From: Crotophaga sulcirostris
Taxonomy: Eukaryota; Chordata; Aves; Cuculiformes; Crotophagidae
Direction: 5' to 3'
NCBI GenBank assembly: GCA_013397455.1
Contig: VYZB01000344.1
Coordinates: 905,867 to 969,866 of the forward strand
Length of the DNA: 64,000 bases
Shown here: one piece after another, positions 1 through 11,532 of the stretch
Layout: each line of letters opens with the position of its first letter
Position numbering within the stretch: position 1 is the stretch's first letter
The notes under the pieces: generated by a model
Told to the model about the DNA's origin: nothing
The model's database searches: none
The model's input: the letters and a program-made list of their open reading frames with translations, nothing else
Position numbers and translations under genes: made by a program

Positions 1-385
1 CTCATCTCAATCTCCCCTCTTCCAGCTGAAATCCATTTCCCCTCATCCCATCCCTGCATCCCTGATCAAGAGCCCCTCCCCAGCTTTCCTGGAGCCCCTT
101 TAAAGGCTGCTCTAAGGTCTCCCCACAGCCTTCTCTTCTCCAGGCTGAACAACCCCAACTCTCTCAGCCTGTCCTTGTACAGGAGGTGCTCCAGCCCTTG
201 GATCATCTTTGTGCCCTGCTGTGGACCCCCTCTAACAGCTCCATGTCCTTCCTGTGCTGAGGACTCCAGAACTGGACACAGGGCTCCAGGTGAGTTCTCA
301 CAAGGGCAAGAGTAGAGGGGGAGAATCCCCTCCCTTGACCTGCTGGTCACACTTCTGATGCAGCCCAGGATACGTTTGGATTGTG
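1..385 (-). mobile_element. CR1 LINE fragment, cut by window edge
   Basis: Reverse-oriented CR1 body of the CATGGGCAGGGACACC type, with the familiar segments GATCAAGAGCCCCTCCCCAG and CTTCTCTTCTCCAGGCTGAA. The 3' end lies left of the window, and the element extends unusually far in the 5' direction. Confidence 0.9.
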
Positions 386-1094
386 TGTTATTCCACACAA
401 GCACCTCTGAAAAATGAGGCTTTTTTGTTTCAGAAAAAGTCAAGGCAACTGCTTAGAACTGGCTTTGAAACAACTTTCACAGGCAGGTTCTGCAAACCTG
501 GCCTGGCACAGGTTGCTAAAACGAAATTTCATTCTCTCTCCTCCCGGTTCATTTTGCAGACGGGCACTAAAGTGTGTTTTTTCTCTCCAGACTTTCGAAG
601 GTATATAATACACTTTGTGAAAATATTTGATGACCTGGAATGAATTGCCTTCTCCAGAAAAAAGCATGCCCTGAAGAAATTACTAAGAGCAGCACCTGGG
701 TCAGAGTTAAGTAAATAGGCACTAAGTGGGGTTTATTTTTTCATTCCTGTTTTGTGTGGTTTGATTTTATTTACCAGGTAGCTGTCTGCTGCAAGTTCCT
801 ACTGCAGTTTGGGCAAATGAATCTTTCTGGGCTTCAAGAAAGGTTTTCATTTTCTTTAAAACATTTTAAAATATACCAGAAATGAAGCTATCAGGGGAGA
901 ATTCTTGCAGGACCTGATCTTTTGCCACTAAAATCAGAAGAAGGACTTGTCTGCCTGTAAGACAGCAGTTTCCCATGGGGATCCTATGCCTCACCCTTCA
1001 CACGGGACATTTCCTTGGTCTAGAGGTAGGATGGAAAAACGGCCAGTGATGGAGCTTGGGGCTTCACAAACAGCACAACCACCACGGGTCTTGA

Positions 1095-1183
1095 GATGTT
1101 CAGGGATGATTTAGTAGTGGACAGGTACGGTTGGACTTGATGATCTCAAAGGTCTTTTCCAACCAAACAATTCTATGATTCTT
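1095..1183 (+). mobile_element. CR1 3' tail
   Basis: Short tail TTTAGTAGTGGACAGGTACG, then TTGGACTTGATGATCTC and the terminal ATTCTATGATTC. Same subfamily as the tails at 19425 and 6040. Confidence 0.85.
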
Positions 1184-1937
1184 TCTCCACTAACTGATCT
1201 TTGGACCTTATAGAAGAGATTTCCACCTAATATCTCCACGTTTTGCATTTCTGTATTTATAAGTTTGAGGTATGCTCCTTTAGCTAAGGGAGGCTGTGCA
1301 ATACTGATCTACTGTCCATCCTTTCTGCCAGGTTTGATCGAATCGCCGTGCGCTCCTGAAGCTCTGTTGAACTTAGAGTGGCCGTAACTGATTTACCATC
1401 ACGTGTGGCCCATCAGTGCTTTTGGCTTAGATTTCCTTCTGATTCTGCCTCTTTTTCCTAGGGTTCATATCTTGGCTGGTTTCTTGGGGGCCGTGCCATG
1501 GGGGGGTTGTTTGTGGAGGAGCAGTAGCAAAAGGGAAACCTTGCATCAGTTTCACTTGTGAAGACCTCTGTCAGGAGGTGTATGTTGAAGGCAGCAGAGA
1601 CGGCCTTTTCTGTGGTTTTCCATGGGGGCTTTCAGCTTTTTTTTTTTTGTAGTGCTGGTTTCCTGTTGCTAACAGCAGTGTGGGGTCTTTCAGGTTGCAC
1701 CTTTTGAGGTGAGAGCAGCAAGTCTGAACAAGAAAAGGTGGGGGTGTTTCTTGCTTTTTTTCTAAACCAGAAAAAAAGCAGCCCCCAGAACAGAATGTAG
1801 ACATGATTTCCATGAGACACCATGGCTTTATTCAGACCATGACCCACACAATAAATTTCCTTCCTTGTCAGGGGGATAGTTTGATGGGGCTGTGAACTTC
1901 AGCCCACCACAGTTACGGCCACTGGGGCATGGGCACT

Positions 1938-2033
1938 CAGTGCCATGGTTTAGATGATGGGTTGGTGTTGGTGTTGGGTTATAGGTTGGACTCGATGATC
2001 TCAAAGGTCCATTCCAACTTTGTGATACTGTGA
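1938..2033 (+). mobile_element. CR1 3' tail, GATACTGT type
   Basis: Contains GATGATGGGTTGGTGTTGGT and ends TTGTGATACTGTGATG. 5'-truncated. Confidence 0.88.
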
Positions 2034-2617
2034 TGCCAGGTCCAGAGGACAGTGGTGGTTGTATTGTGGGGATCCCAGGTGCCCTGGCTACCTGGAAAAG
2101 TTATCCTGGCATCAAGTACAGTGACATATCCACCTTGTTGACAAGACAGGGTGACAATTTGTTGCTAGAAATTGCAGGATGCAATGGAGCAGGATGGCTT
2201 ATTCCACTGTTTGCTGTTATTTCAGCCACCCAGAAGCACCCAGGGAACTCGTTATGGTGATATGCACTCAACACATCATTTCAGAGTCATCTTTAAAACT
2301 GTGGTCTGTAGAGACATCCTGTTTAATGAGTTATTTTTGACCTCTGGCTGCAGACCTGAGAGTGGCAGTCTGAGTTAGTTCTGAAGCCAAGAGAAGCAAG
2401 TGGTTGTCAGCAGCACAAATTCATCGTGCAGGACCCTGTGGCTGTATTGGGGGGAGAGGGGTTGTACACTGGAACAGAGTGGAAGGAGCCAATTTGGAGC
2501 AAGTCTAAAGGGTGCTGCAAGCCTGCTGTTCAGCTAGGATGTAGCCAGGAGCTCCTTAAGACCTGGCTTCTGTTAAACACAATCGATGATGAAATATCCC
2601 GAGCTTGTGGTGTTACA

Positions 2618-2895
2618 GAATCACAGAATGTCCTGAGTTGGAAGGGACCCACAAGGATCATCCAGTCCAACTCCTGTCCCTGCACAGGACAGCCCCAACA
2701 TTCACACCGTGTGGCTGAGGGTGTTGTCCAAATGCTTCTGGAATATTGTCAGACTGTTACTGCTTCCCTGGGGAGCTGTTCTAGTGCTCCACCACCCTCT
2801 GGGTGAAGAACCTTGTCCTAATGTCCAACCTGACCCTCCCCTTGCCCATCTTTCTGCCTTTCTTGGGTCCTGTCCCTTGTGGCTGTTTAGACATT
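2618..2895 (-). mobile_element. CR1 fragment
   Basis: Begins with the reverse 3' end CAGAATGTCCTGAGTTGGAA and runs through TGCACAGGACAGCCCCAACA and GCTCCACCACCCTCTGGGTG. Same subfamily as 47641-47843 and 63318-63512. Confidence 0.9.
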
Positions 2896-3418
2896 GAGAT
2901 TTGATGTGGCCTCTGTTAACAACTGCCAAAGGGTCAGCACTGCTGTGGTTTCTGCTCCAGCAGTCAAGAAGGGAGAGGGACTGTTGCTTTGGGCAGCACC
3001 AGGCTTGTGTGTGCGTTCCTCCTGCAAAGGTCAGGAGTGAAGCCTGCAGGAATCCTGACTTGGGTATTGCTGTCTCACTGCTTCCCTTACTTCTTTCTCT
3101 GTTGGACATGGTGAAATATGGATTTCACACACTCTCCTGTGTATGAAAAATTAGCAAAGGAGATATAAGCTGCATCCCTTGGAGTAAGGACAGGGAACAT
3201 TTAAAGCACTTTTCTTTCTCAAAGTATTTTGCAAGAGCTTTCAAAATTACTCTGGTTTCTTACAGTAGGCTCTTTTTACGCAATATATGAATAAAGACAC
3301 ACACAGATACCCAAGCTGTGGAAAATAAGCAGTGATCCACTATCCAAATTTAAGGGAGAAGCTTTTGATTTCCCAGTGCTTTGCCACCTCTTTGCCAGCT
3401 GCTAGGAGGTGAGCTGAA

Positions 3419-3468
3419 TCCCAGAATGGTTTGGGTTGGAAGGGGACTTAAAGATCATCCAGTTCCTT
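3419..3468 (-). mobile_element. CR1 3' end, short
   Basis: Only the terminal 50 bases remain: CCAGAATGGTTTGGGTTGGA and AAGATCATCCAGTTCC. Confidence 0.75.
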
Positions 3469-3660
3469 AATAGCTGGTCTTATTGATACTGGATTTAGGA
3501 GTCAGCTGGACCTTGGCACCAGCATGCTTTGGAAATTGGGTGACAAAACAGCATTGTCAGCAAGAAAACAACAGCAGCAAAGCTGCCTTGCACATGGTGC
3601 ACCAAAGCTCTGGCAATGGGGCTCTCCAAGCTGGGCTCCTTGCAGAAGGGAGCTCGTGTA

Positions 3661-3840
3661 ACAGTATCACAGTATCCCAAGGTTGGAAAGGACCTCTGAG
3701 ATCATCGAGTCCAACCTAGAACCCAACACCAACACCAACCCAGCATCTAAACCATGGCACTGAGTGCCTCAGCCAATCTCCTCTTAAACACCTCCAGGGT
3801 TGGCGACTCCACCACCTCCCTGGCCAGCGCATTCCAATAA
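3661..3840 (-). mobile_element. CR1, GATACTGT type, beside CRTAM-like exon
   Basis: Reverse CR1 starting ACAGTATCACAGTATCC and continuing to TCCAGGGTTGGCGACTCCAC. It retains the C-terminus of CR1 ORF2 ([19 protein letters not shown]). Its inner end is about 20 bp from the splice donor of the exon at 3860-3908. Confidence 0.92.
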
Positions 3841-3859
3841 CGCGACGCGCGCTGCTTAC

Positions 3860-3908
3860 CTTGCAGCAGGAGCAGAGCGGTGACGCGCAACAGCCCGGGG
3901 AAAGTCAT
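3860..3908 (-). CDS. CRTAM: Signal-peptide first exon, probably CRTAM exon 1
   Basis: On the minus strand an ATG in a fair context (A at -3) opens MTFPGLLRVTALLLLQ and then a consensus donor, G|GTAAGC. The short hydrophobic stretch ending in LQ at a phase-1 junction is what the first exon of an Ig-superfamily receptor looks like. Human CRTAM exon 1 similarly ends in PLQ before the Ig domain. In vertebrates CRTAM lies directly downstream of UBASH3B on the same strand, as here. CRTAM is a nectin-like receptor of activated T and NK cells that binds CADM1. No second exon is visible, so the gene must continue left of the window. Any other secreted or type-I membrane gene is possible. Confidence 0.5.
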
Positions 3909-4060
3909 GTTGTGGCGCCGGCGGTCTGTGCTGACTTCCTCTCTCTGCAGGGCCCTTTTCAGCACGGAGGGAGCAGATTTACCATGACTTCATCACTGCC
4001 TGGGTCTCTGCCTCCTTTCCTTCCCCGTGCTGTTCCACTCTCTTCTCCCCCACCTTTATC
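3909..4060 (-). promoter_or_regulatory. Putative promoter/5'UTR of the CRTAM-like exon
   Basis: Immediately upstream of the ATG on the minus strand is CCGCCGGCGCCACA and, about 26 bases up, AGAGGAAGTCAG, an ETS-type site common in lymphoid promoters. A TATA-like AGATAAAGG lies about 145 bases up. About 12 CpGs cluster in 3838-3935. The transcription start is not known; this is an inference from composition and motifs. Confidence 0.3.
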
Positions 4061-6039
4061 TCACGTTTCTGATGTGTTGGTGACTGCTGAGGAATCGGTG
4101 AACTCACAGGTTGAAAGTGATGGGTGACAGGGCTGGGGGCACTTTACACCCCATCCAGAGATGCATATGGGGTAAAAATTAAGAGAAGCATGGACCTGGG
4201 GTAACTCTGGGATCCTACAGGTGCACTGTGTGTAGGGTTTAATTCCCAAAGATGGGGAGGCAACCAGGAAGGCAGAGAAGAGGAGGTTGAGCTCCCTGAA
4301 AGGAGGTTGTGGTGAGGTGGGTGGTGGTCTCTTCTCCCAAGTGACAGGGGATAGGACAAGAGGATATGGCCTTAAGTTGCACCAGGGGAGGTGTAGATTG
4401 GATATTAGGAAAAATTTCTTTACTGAAAGAGTGGTGAAGCATTGGAAGAGGCTGCCCAGGGCACTGGTGGGGTCTCCATCCCTGGAGCTGTTCAAAAACC
4501 CTGTGGATGTGGCACTTTGGGACATGGTTTAGTACACACGATGGGGTTGGGCTCATGGTTGGACTGGATGAATTTAGAGGTCTTTCCCAACCTCTGTGAT
4601 TCTATATTTGGTTGACACTGTTATAGTGCAGTAATTGGCAAAGTTGCTTGAGAACCCAGCTGCGTGGTTTAAATCCCTGGAAAAATGACCTTACACCACT
4701 CTGCTTCTTGTGCCGCCGTGTGCACGGGAGGGTTGCATTGCTCTCCTTGCAGGGATCCTGGCAAAACAAATACCAAGAGAAAGGTAATTTGTTGGTTTTG
4801 TTTTCTGGCTCTCCAGGGAATGAACAATATTGGTGAGGTGGTTGTGAAAGGCTCTCTGAGCACTGAGGATGGGGTGGAGGGATCATGATATCAAGGAGGT
4901 CCCAGAGACCTCCTCTGGTGGGAGAACCTGAGTTTCCTGTGGCCTCTTGCAGGTCTGATTTTCTCAGGAGCAGTCTGGGGAATAGTGAAAGGGTTTGTGT
5001 TTCCTGGGTGTGTGGTTTCCAGTAACACCATGAGGTTTATCCAAGCCTGTTGTAGGAAGAGCCTCTTTTTGTGATGTAGGTGATTTCCAGAAGAGCTTTG
5101 GCAGTTCCTCTTCTCTGTTCTCTGCAACTGCCTAACATGTAGTGCAAAGGACTAATACTGTCAAAATGAGCTGATTTTAATAAGTATGGTTTAAAAACCA
5201 TGTTCATTTGCAGGACAAAAGGGTTAAGTATAAATATATGATATTTATAATATTATATATTATGCATTTCACTCCTGATTTATCAGAAGCCGTTTCCATT
5301 AAACTTTCAAGTGCAGGCATTTGAATAATTTTATTAGTGTGCATTTGATTAATACAATCTATTTGTTTCAATGTTAATCACAATACAATCAGTTTTACTG
5401 GAAAACAGAGGTGCAGGCCATAAAATTCAATGTAGATTTTTGGTTTGCAAGGGGAATCTCACTGGCTGACAAAACTATTGCTGTAATAAAACATCCAGAT
5501 CAAGGAAGAAGTAGATCTTGTAAATGTAAGCATTGCTTTGGTGTAGAAGTTGTGCTTCCAGTTCTGCACATCTAAACCTGACAGTGAAATAAGTCTTGGG
5601 GGGGTTGGAAAAAGCCATCGAGCAGTAGGGACTGCAGCCACCAACCTGGAGAGAAATGGTCTCTGGGCAGAGGAAAACCAGACTTGAGATGGTTTTGTGC
5701 CATCTGCTGTCAAATAAATGAACTTCATCTTCAGTGGAGGGAAGAAAAATGTTTCTCCTTGATGTCTTTGAGGCTTGCACCCCATCCAGCTGAGCATCCC
5801 CAAATGGGACGTGGGGAGGGTAGCGCTGACACCCAGACTGGGAAACAGCCCTGAGTGTCTTCGTGTTTCGAGGTCCCAGCACAGCCAAGCTCTGTGCCTA
5901 CACCCACTGCAGGTGTTTTTCCTACCCACCTCCTGCTGGAGCCACTCAAAACATGGCTCAGGTGCACAGACCCCTCAGAAGGGGCCCTTCACTAAAGGTT
6001 TGTGCCCAAATATTGACTCCAGTGAAGTCCAGCATTCTT
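4061..6039. other. Intergenic region between CRTAM-like exon and UBASH3B
   Basis: One CR1 (4285-4612). Positions 5160-5420 are very AT-rich, with TATAAATATATGATATTTAT and several TTAATC/TAAT motifs, and could be a regulatory element. No gene was seen. Confidence 0.5.
4285..4612 (+). mobile_element. CR1 fragment
   Basis: Forward CR1 with GGATATTAGGAAAAATTTCT, CATGGTTTAGTACACACGAT and end TGTGATTCTATATTTG. It is the 'GGACATGGTTTAGTAGGCAC' subfamily, shared with 19925 and 33184. Confidence 0.9.
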
Positions 6040-6512
6040 GAATCAGAGAATCACAGAGCAGTTTGGTTGGAAAAGACCTTTGAGATCGAGTCCAACCATA
6101 CCTGTCCACTGCTAAACCATGTTGCCGAGCCCATCATCTGCCCATCTTTTAAACACCTGCAGGGATGGAGACTCCACCACTTCCCTGGGCAGCCTCTGCC
6201 AGGGCTTGAGAACCCTTTCAGTGAAGAGGTTTTTTAATATCCAATCTAAATCTCCCGTGGTGCAACTTTGAGGTCATTTCCTTTCTTCCTAGCACTTCTT
6301 ACCTGGGAGAAGAGCCCAGCACCCACCTTGCTCCAACCTCCTCTCCAGGAGCTGCAGAGAGCCATGAGGTCTCCCCTGAGCCTCCTCTTCTCCAGGCTAA
6401 GCACCCCCAGGTCCCTCAGCCACCCCCACAACCCCCGTTCTCCAACCCCTTCCCCACCTCCATTCCTTTCTCTGGACACGCTCCAGCTCCTCAAGGTCCT
6501 TCTTGGAGTGAG
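6040..6512 (-). mobile_element. CR1, about 470 bp
   Basis: Reverse CR1 with GGTTGGAAAAGACCTTTGAG, AACACCTGCAGGGATGGAGA and, at the far end, CTCCTCTTCTCCAGGCTAAG. It lies directly downstream of the UBASH3B poly(A) signal. Confidence 0.9.
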
Positions 6513-6569
6513 ATTGAGAGATTTAAATAAGATTTAAATAAGAAGGGCAAGGGGTGGGTGCGTGGCATC

Positions 6570-6575
6570 TTTATT
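6570..6575 (-). terminator. UBASH3B: Probable distal poly(A) signal AATAAA of UBASH3B
   Basis: On the minus strand the context is GATTTAATAAAGATGCCACG, a canonical hexamer with a CA dinucleotide about 10-15 bases downstream. A CR1-rich intergenic segment begins just beyond it, consistent with the end of a selected 3'UTR. Confidence 0.5.
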
Positions 6576-7371
6576 AAATCATCTAGGAGACCTTTTTGTC
6601 CGACTTCCGAGAAATCCATTTAATGTAATAAGCAAATTAAATCGCAGTGGTTGTTTTAACAGTTGTTAGCACTTGAAACTGAGATTAAAAACAACCAACC
6701 AACCCCACCCCACCCCCAAAATAAAAAAATACAGATGTCACAGGTAATTACAGCTATTTTTGGCAATACAGTTATTGTTGTGTTTTTTTTTTAAACAGCA
6801 AACATTTTTCTCAAATAAATACAACCCGCTCACACTAGAAAACATAAAAACCAGAATGAAACAACAGGTTTAAAATGGAAAAAAAAAAAGTATCCATTGG
6901 TAACATCAAGTTTTAAGAGATGTCCACAGAGAGAAACTTGAGAAAATACATTGTAATGGGAAGTAATTGAAAGGAACTGGCTGTGTATTATCTGTCAGGT
7001 AGCAGGAATGGGTGCTGTGTATTCCCCAGAGAATGAGTATTTGGGGAAGTGGTGAGAAATAAGCAGTGATTTATAAAGCACGCAGCCAATCGCGCCGAAT
7101 TGTTCTTGCATTCATTCACCATCTTAAGCATGTCTGCTCCCACCAGCATTTCACACACATTTTTTTGAAGTTAAAATGTATCCCCCTTAGGCTTAGGTTC
7201 TTAAAAAAAATACGACAAAAGCCCCATACCAAACCTGTTAAGGCTCCCTTTCTAAACAATAGTTTTTTAATGGAATTTCAATACTTTTGATTTTGTGAAG
7301 CACTGCAAACTCATTTCCAGCTCTGGGTTTAAATCAGGGTTATTTGACTATGGTTTTTTATGGTTATTTGC

Positions 7372-7461
7372 CACGGTTTAGATGATGGGTTGGTGTTAGT
7401 GTTGGGTTATAGGTTGGACTTGATGATCTCAGAGGTCCTTTCCAACCTTGTGATACTGTGA
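7372..7461 (+). mobile_element. CR1 3' tail inside the 3'UTR
   Basis: GATACTGT-type tail: GGTTTAGATGATGGGTTGGT to TTGTGATACTGTGAC. It is antisense to UBASH3B and would be transcribed as part of the long 3'UTR. Confidence 0.88.
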
Positions 7462-8224
7462 CTACAGCCTAACTCACCTATGTAGCATCCCTCTTCTTGA
7501 ACATGACTATAAACAGCCACTAAATCTCACCCTACTTCTGCATGTTTTTCCTAAATCAGGACTGGAAAGGCTTGATCACGCAGATATGGGTTCTCCAAAT
7601 TCCTCATAAGATCACTGGTGGTGAAGGGGACCAGGCTTTGCATGGCTTCATCCCAAGCTTGAGAAAATAATGAGAAATCTTCATTTTTGTTTCCCTGGGC
7701 TCTGCGTGCAGACATTGTAAGGACCCACACAACCCAGAAGGAAAGGTTTGCAACCCCTCACACCCAGTGCAGCTCCCAGGAGCGGAGCAGGGAGGCTGAG
7801 TTTGTCACAGTGCTGGACACAACCCCATCCTCTGACTTTTAACCCAAGAGCTGCAGTCAAGCACCCAAGGATGAGAGTCCCCACGTCCCTGAGATGTTGC
7901 TACCTGGGGGTTCAGGGCTGCTGATAAAAAATACAGTGGGAAATAGGCCCTAGCATCCCTTCTCCTCTCTCTGTTTTGCAGAACTGCTGCTTACATTGCC
8001 TTCACTGAAGAGAATTCCTGCAGAATTCTTTTAAATTAAATTCTTTTAATTAAACAACCACTTATTTGGTGATGTAAATTATCATTATCACAATGGTGTT
8101 GACATCAGAAGGTAACACCAGAGGAGAGGAGGAGGCTCCTGCCATCAGCTGACTTCTTTCTGAAGGTCTTCAGGCTGGTGAAAAGGGAAATATGGTTTTT
8201 TTTTTGTTTTGTTTTGTTTTTTCT

Positions 8225-8260
8225 GAAGTTAGAATGGTTTGGGTTGGAAGGGACACAGTC
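8225..8260 (-). mobile_element. CR1 3' end remnant
   Basis: About 35 bases, TTAGAATGGTTTGGGTTGGA plus AGGGAC, matching the reverse 3' terminus of other copies here. Confidence 0.6.
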
Positions 8261-8523
8261 CAAGCTTTGGGGTTGGGGCATGCTGCAGCCTTCCTCACCC
8301 ACTTCAGGAGAGGGGGAGACACAGTCCAGTGATAAGGACAAACTCTTAATGTTTTTTCAGATTCTTGGTTTTATCCTTCTGGTGCCAAGCACCATCCCAT
8401 CAGCTGCTGCTCTGCTGGGGTTCACTTCTGCTCTTTGATTCTTCTGTTTTTCTAGCCCGACCCTTCAAGTTGCAGTGTATGAAACTACTGGATGAACAGC
8501 TTATTCTTGGCAGATTTTTCAGC

Positions 8524-8529
8524 TTTATT
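8524..8529 (-). terminator. UBASH3B: Candidate proximal AATAAA
   Basis: Minus-strand AATAAA in the context GGAATAAAGCTG, about 3.0 kb after the stop codon. It could give a shorter UBASH3B 3'UTR. Choice between this and the distal signal cannot be made from sequence alone. Confidence 0.3.
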
Positions 8530-9187
8530 CCTTAATTGGGAACAGGGAAAAACCTAATAACTGCTCTCTGCCTCCTATACTCCAATTAAACTGTTGGGAT
8601 CTGATGCAGCTCCCAGTGAAGGCAAGGAAAAGACTTGAACACACTTCAAGAGAGATCAAATCTAATGTTCTGGGACAAAACACTGAAGTGACATTAAATA
8701 CACATTAACGAGCAGCAATGGAGTGAAAGGGAAGCAGCAATTGTTTTGTGTTCTTAACATCTCAATTAAAAATGTAAAAGGAACATCTTTTTCTTTCTTT
8801 TTTCTCCCAGTGAGCCTTGTCAACATGAGACTTAACACACAACCCCGATGAGAAATCAAAAGGCTAGAAGAAAAATAAGATTTTTCTTTGTTAGTTTCTT
8901 GACACCTGAAAAACCTAATTTGAGATGAGACTACAATTGTCAAAATACTTTCCCAGACATCCAAAAATATACTTTTTTTTGACAAGAGAGTATTTTAACA
9001 CCTACCTTCTCAAACAGAACACTCTTTTCTATATTACTATATGCAAAGATCAGCTAGTACAATATTCAAACTGTGCATTCAGCTTTAGTTCCCTCTCTGT
9101 TTCATGCTTCTGTCTAAATAAACTCCTTATAATGTCCCTTAACTGCAACAGGACCTGAGCAGTCTCCACTGTTTTGTATAGGCAATA

Positions 9188-9193
9188 TTTATT
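9188..9193 (-). terminator. UBASH3B: Candidate proximal AATAAA
   Basis: Minus-strand AATAAA in the context GGGGCAATAAATATTGCC, about 2.3 kb after the stop codon. The surrounding bases (GGCAATA...TATTGCC) form a small palindrome, so the signal would sit in a short hairpin. Confidence 0.25.
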
Positions 9194-11532
9194 GCCCCAA
9201 TCACATCTTGCTGGCCTGAAAAAAAAAAAAGCAGTTCAGAAAAAAACATGTGCATCAGGAACCAAATTAGTTTTGGTGTGATTGTCATCTATTTAGTTTT
9301 AAACTCTTTGCAAGTTTGCATTGAGTAAGCATGGAGGAAAGCAAGCCAGAAACGCTCTTCAGAATGCCCGTACACAGCCAAAAATAGTTTAAATTACAGT
9401 TAAAAACTAAAGCGACAGCAGCATGACTGCATGGGAGCAGCCTCTTCTGTCATCTCATAAATTATCTCCCTGACGTTTCAGTAAAATAATGCACTTACAA
9501 ACAGCCTGCTGTGGGTTACATAGTCATAGATGTATAAATAATGGACTGCTGTCACGGAGCTTGACAATGTAGGCATTGCACAGGATGAGCTCTCAAAGTA
9601 TGTACAGAATCTGGTGACTCTCCCTGGCAAGCTCAGTAAAACCCAGAGACAAAGCTGAGCTAAACCCCCCCAAGTTTTGTTACATTGCAATTGCTCAGTG
9701 TTTTCCCTTATTTAAGAAGAATTCCAGTTATCGCCCCTTATTTGCTTTGACTGCTGGAGGTGCAGCTCAATCACATCCTGCTGAAGGTAAGACTGGTCCT
9801 ACAATAAGTTCTAAGAAACCAACACAAACCAGGCTTTGATCTTGCTATGAATAACAAGGCTTTATCAAAGTTGGCCAATATAAACTCCTGTGCCATGCAA
9901 ACATTCCAAACAAGGGCACTAAAACTTTCTGCAGAGGAAAGGCTGGACCAAAAGGGGTTACCTAGAATTTCTTTCCTGCTACTTCTGAACTTGCCCTTGA
10001 TGGTATTTCTGGGAATACTCAAGATTTATGGCTCAAACCAAGAAAGGAGGATGCCTACATCTCTTTCATCCCATGTAAACACATGTTTAAGTACCTTCTG
10101 AACGCAGGCCTGCACTGATAGGACCCACACAAATGCCTGCAGGAACTTTTTGACCCAAGGCAGATGACTTAAGATAATATTAATCTAAAAAAAACCTGCT
10201 CTGAAGGCAGTTTAAGCTATTAACTGCCCACTGCAATGTATTTTGCATTCTCCTGGGAAGCAGCTGGTATTGGCATCTTGCAGGCTGTTGCACTAAGAGG
10301 ACACTTCTTGTGACTTCAAGGATGGAAACCCTTCTCTTCCCCTTCTCCCCAAACATAACCCTTCCCCTACAATAAATAGCATTTTAATAGGCCAAAGCAT
10401 GTTGCTCCTAAATTTTTTTTCATTTTTTTCAGCTCTGCTTTGTCTTTATGACAGATGGCACTTAGGAATTAAGGAAAAGGAAGCAAATCATGCAGCTAAA
10501 TTTCAGCATCTTTTTGATTTCCAGTTTACCTCCTGAAGAAAGCTGCTTAGTGCAGAACCTCACCAGGGCTGATGGAAAAGCTCACAGGGACAGAAAGCCA
10601 CTACTGTGTAAACAACCAGCACAAAATCTCAGTATAAAAGGGAAGACCCTTTTCCAAGGTCTTCTCAAATGAATTTAAATGACACAAACACTTTAGGTTG
10701 GGTCTGTGCACAAGGGTGGATTCAATAATCTAGACAAAGGAAACAAAACTAATGCCCAACTTTCCAAATCCTTTAGGTTTGGCTGGAAAAGGCTTATTTC
10801 ACATCCAGTTAAAAGAAACCGCTCCCCATCTTTGTTCACAACGGTGCTGTCTTTTGATGTGCAAACTTCATCTGTATCTGAGGTGAAATTCAGAGCTTTC
10901 TTCTGATGTGGACCAGCATCCATCAGTCTTGGCACCCATGGTGTGCCCAACCCAACCCCTAACACAGGGCTGAAACTGAGGAGAGGGGTGATCTGCCTGC
11001 AGAGGCAATGCTGGACTCTTGGTGATACACTTTACAGAAGGTGCTGAGAATGTGGGTGTTGTGAGTGGCGGGGGTGTCAACACGTGGTCCTCAACAAGCC
11101 TGCTAATGCTTTGCAAAAATAGTAGTGAAAAAAAAAAACAACCCAGCATCCTGAATGCTTGACTTTTACCCAGTGCTGGTTGTTTCTAACGCGGTGCAGC
11201 GGCAGTGAAAGTTCCTGGTGCTATCAGAGCTCCATTCAAGGTGGGAAAGTCTACCTGAGCTACTGACTTAACAGACTCCCTGCTGTGCAAGAGCTTCAAC
11301 CTGTATGCTGATATTTTTTTTTTTTACTCTCAAATACCTTTTGCATTTGCCTAGTTGTGTATGAGGATTGTTGCATGACTGTGGCTGGGTGAGAGATATG
11401 CTAGAACAGCTCTTTGTGTGATCCACTGAACATATTATGACTATTTTTCCACTGTCAATAAACACGAGAAAGAAGAGACATTCTCCAACGCTTAGAAAGG
11501 CCATGGGTTTTCCTTGCTCATGTCACTTTGCC

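Larger units (their letters stand above)
386..3660. other. Putative CRTAM intron 1, left part
   Basis: Apart from the CR1 tails listed, nothing coding was recognised. No Ig-domain exon was seen on the minus strand, so exon 2 of the CRTAM-like gene should lie further left. Confidence 0.5.
6550..11532 (-). other. UBASH3B: Probable UBASH3B 3'UTR, about 5 kb
   Basis: This is the stretch between the stop codon and the first strong minus-strand poly(A) signal. It is AT-rich, mostly unique sequence with no supported coding region, as expected of a long regulatory 3'UTR. On the minus strand it contains a TATTTATTT AU-rich element (6813-6821) and a TGTACATA Pumilio-type element (9599-9606), both typical of transcripts under stability control. 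A CR1 tail lies inside at 7372-7460. Other AATAAA hexamers at 8524-8529 and 9188-9193 could give shorter forms. The extent is inferred; no transcript data were available. Confidence 0.6.

Noticed and set aside
5459..5929. 156-residue minus-strand open frame between the genes
   Set aside because: No similarity recognised, no good start or splice signals, and an overlapping frame of equal length shows it is chance.
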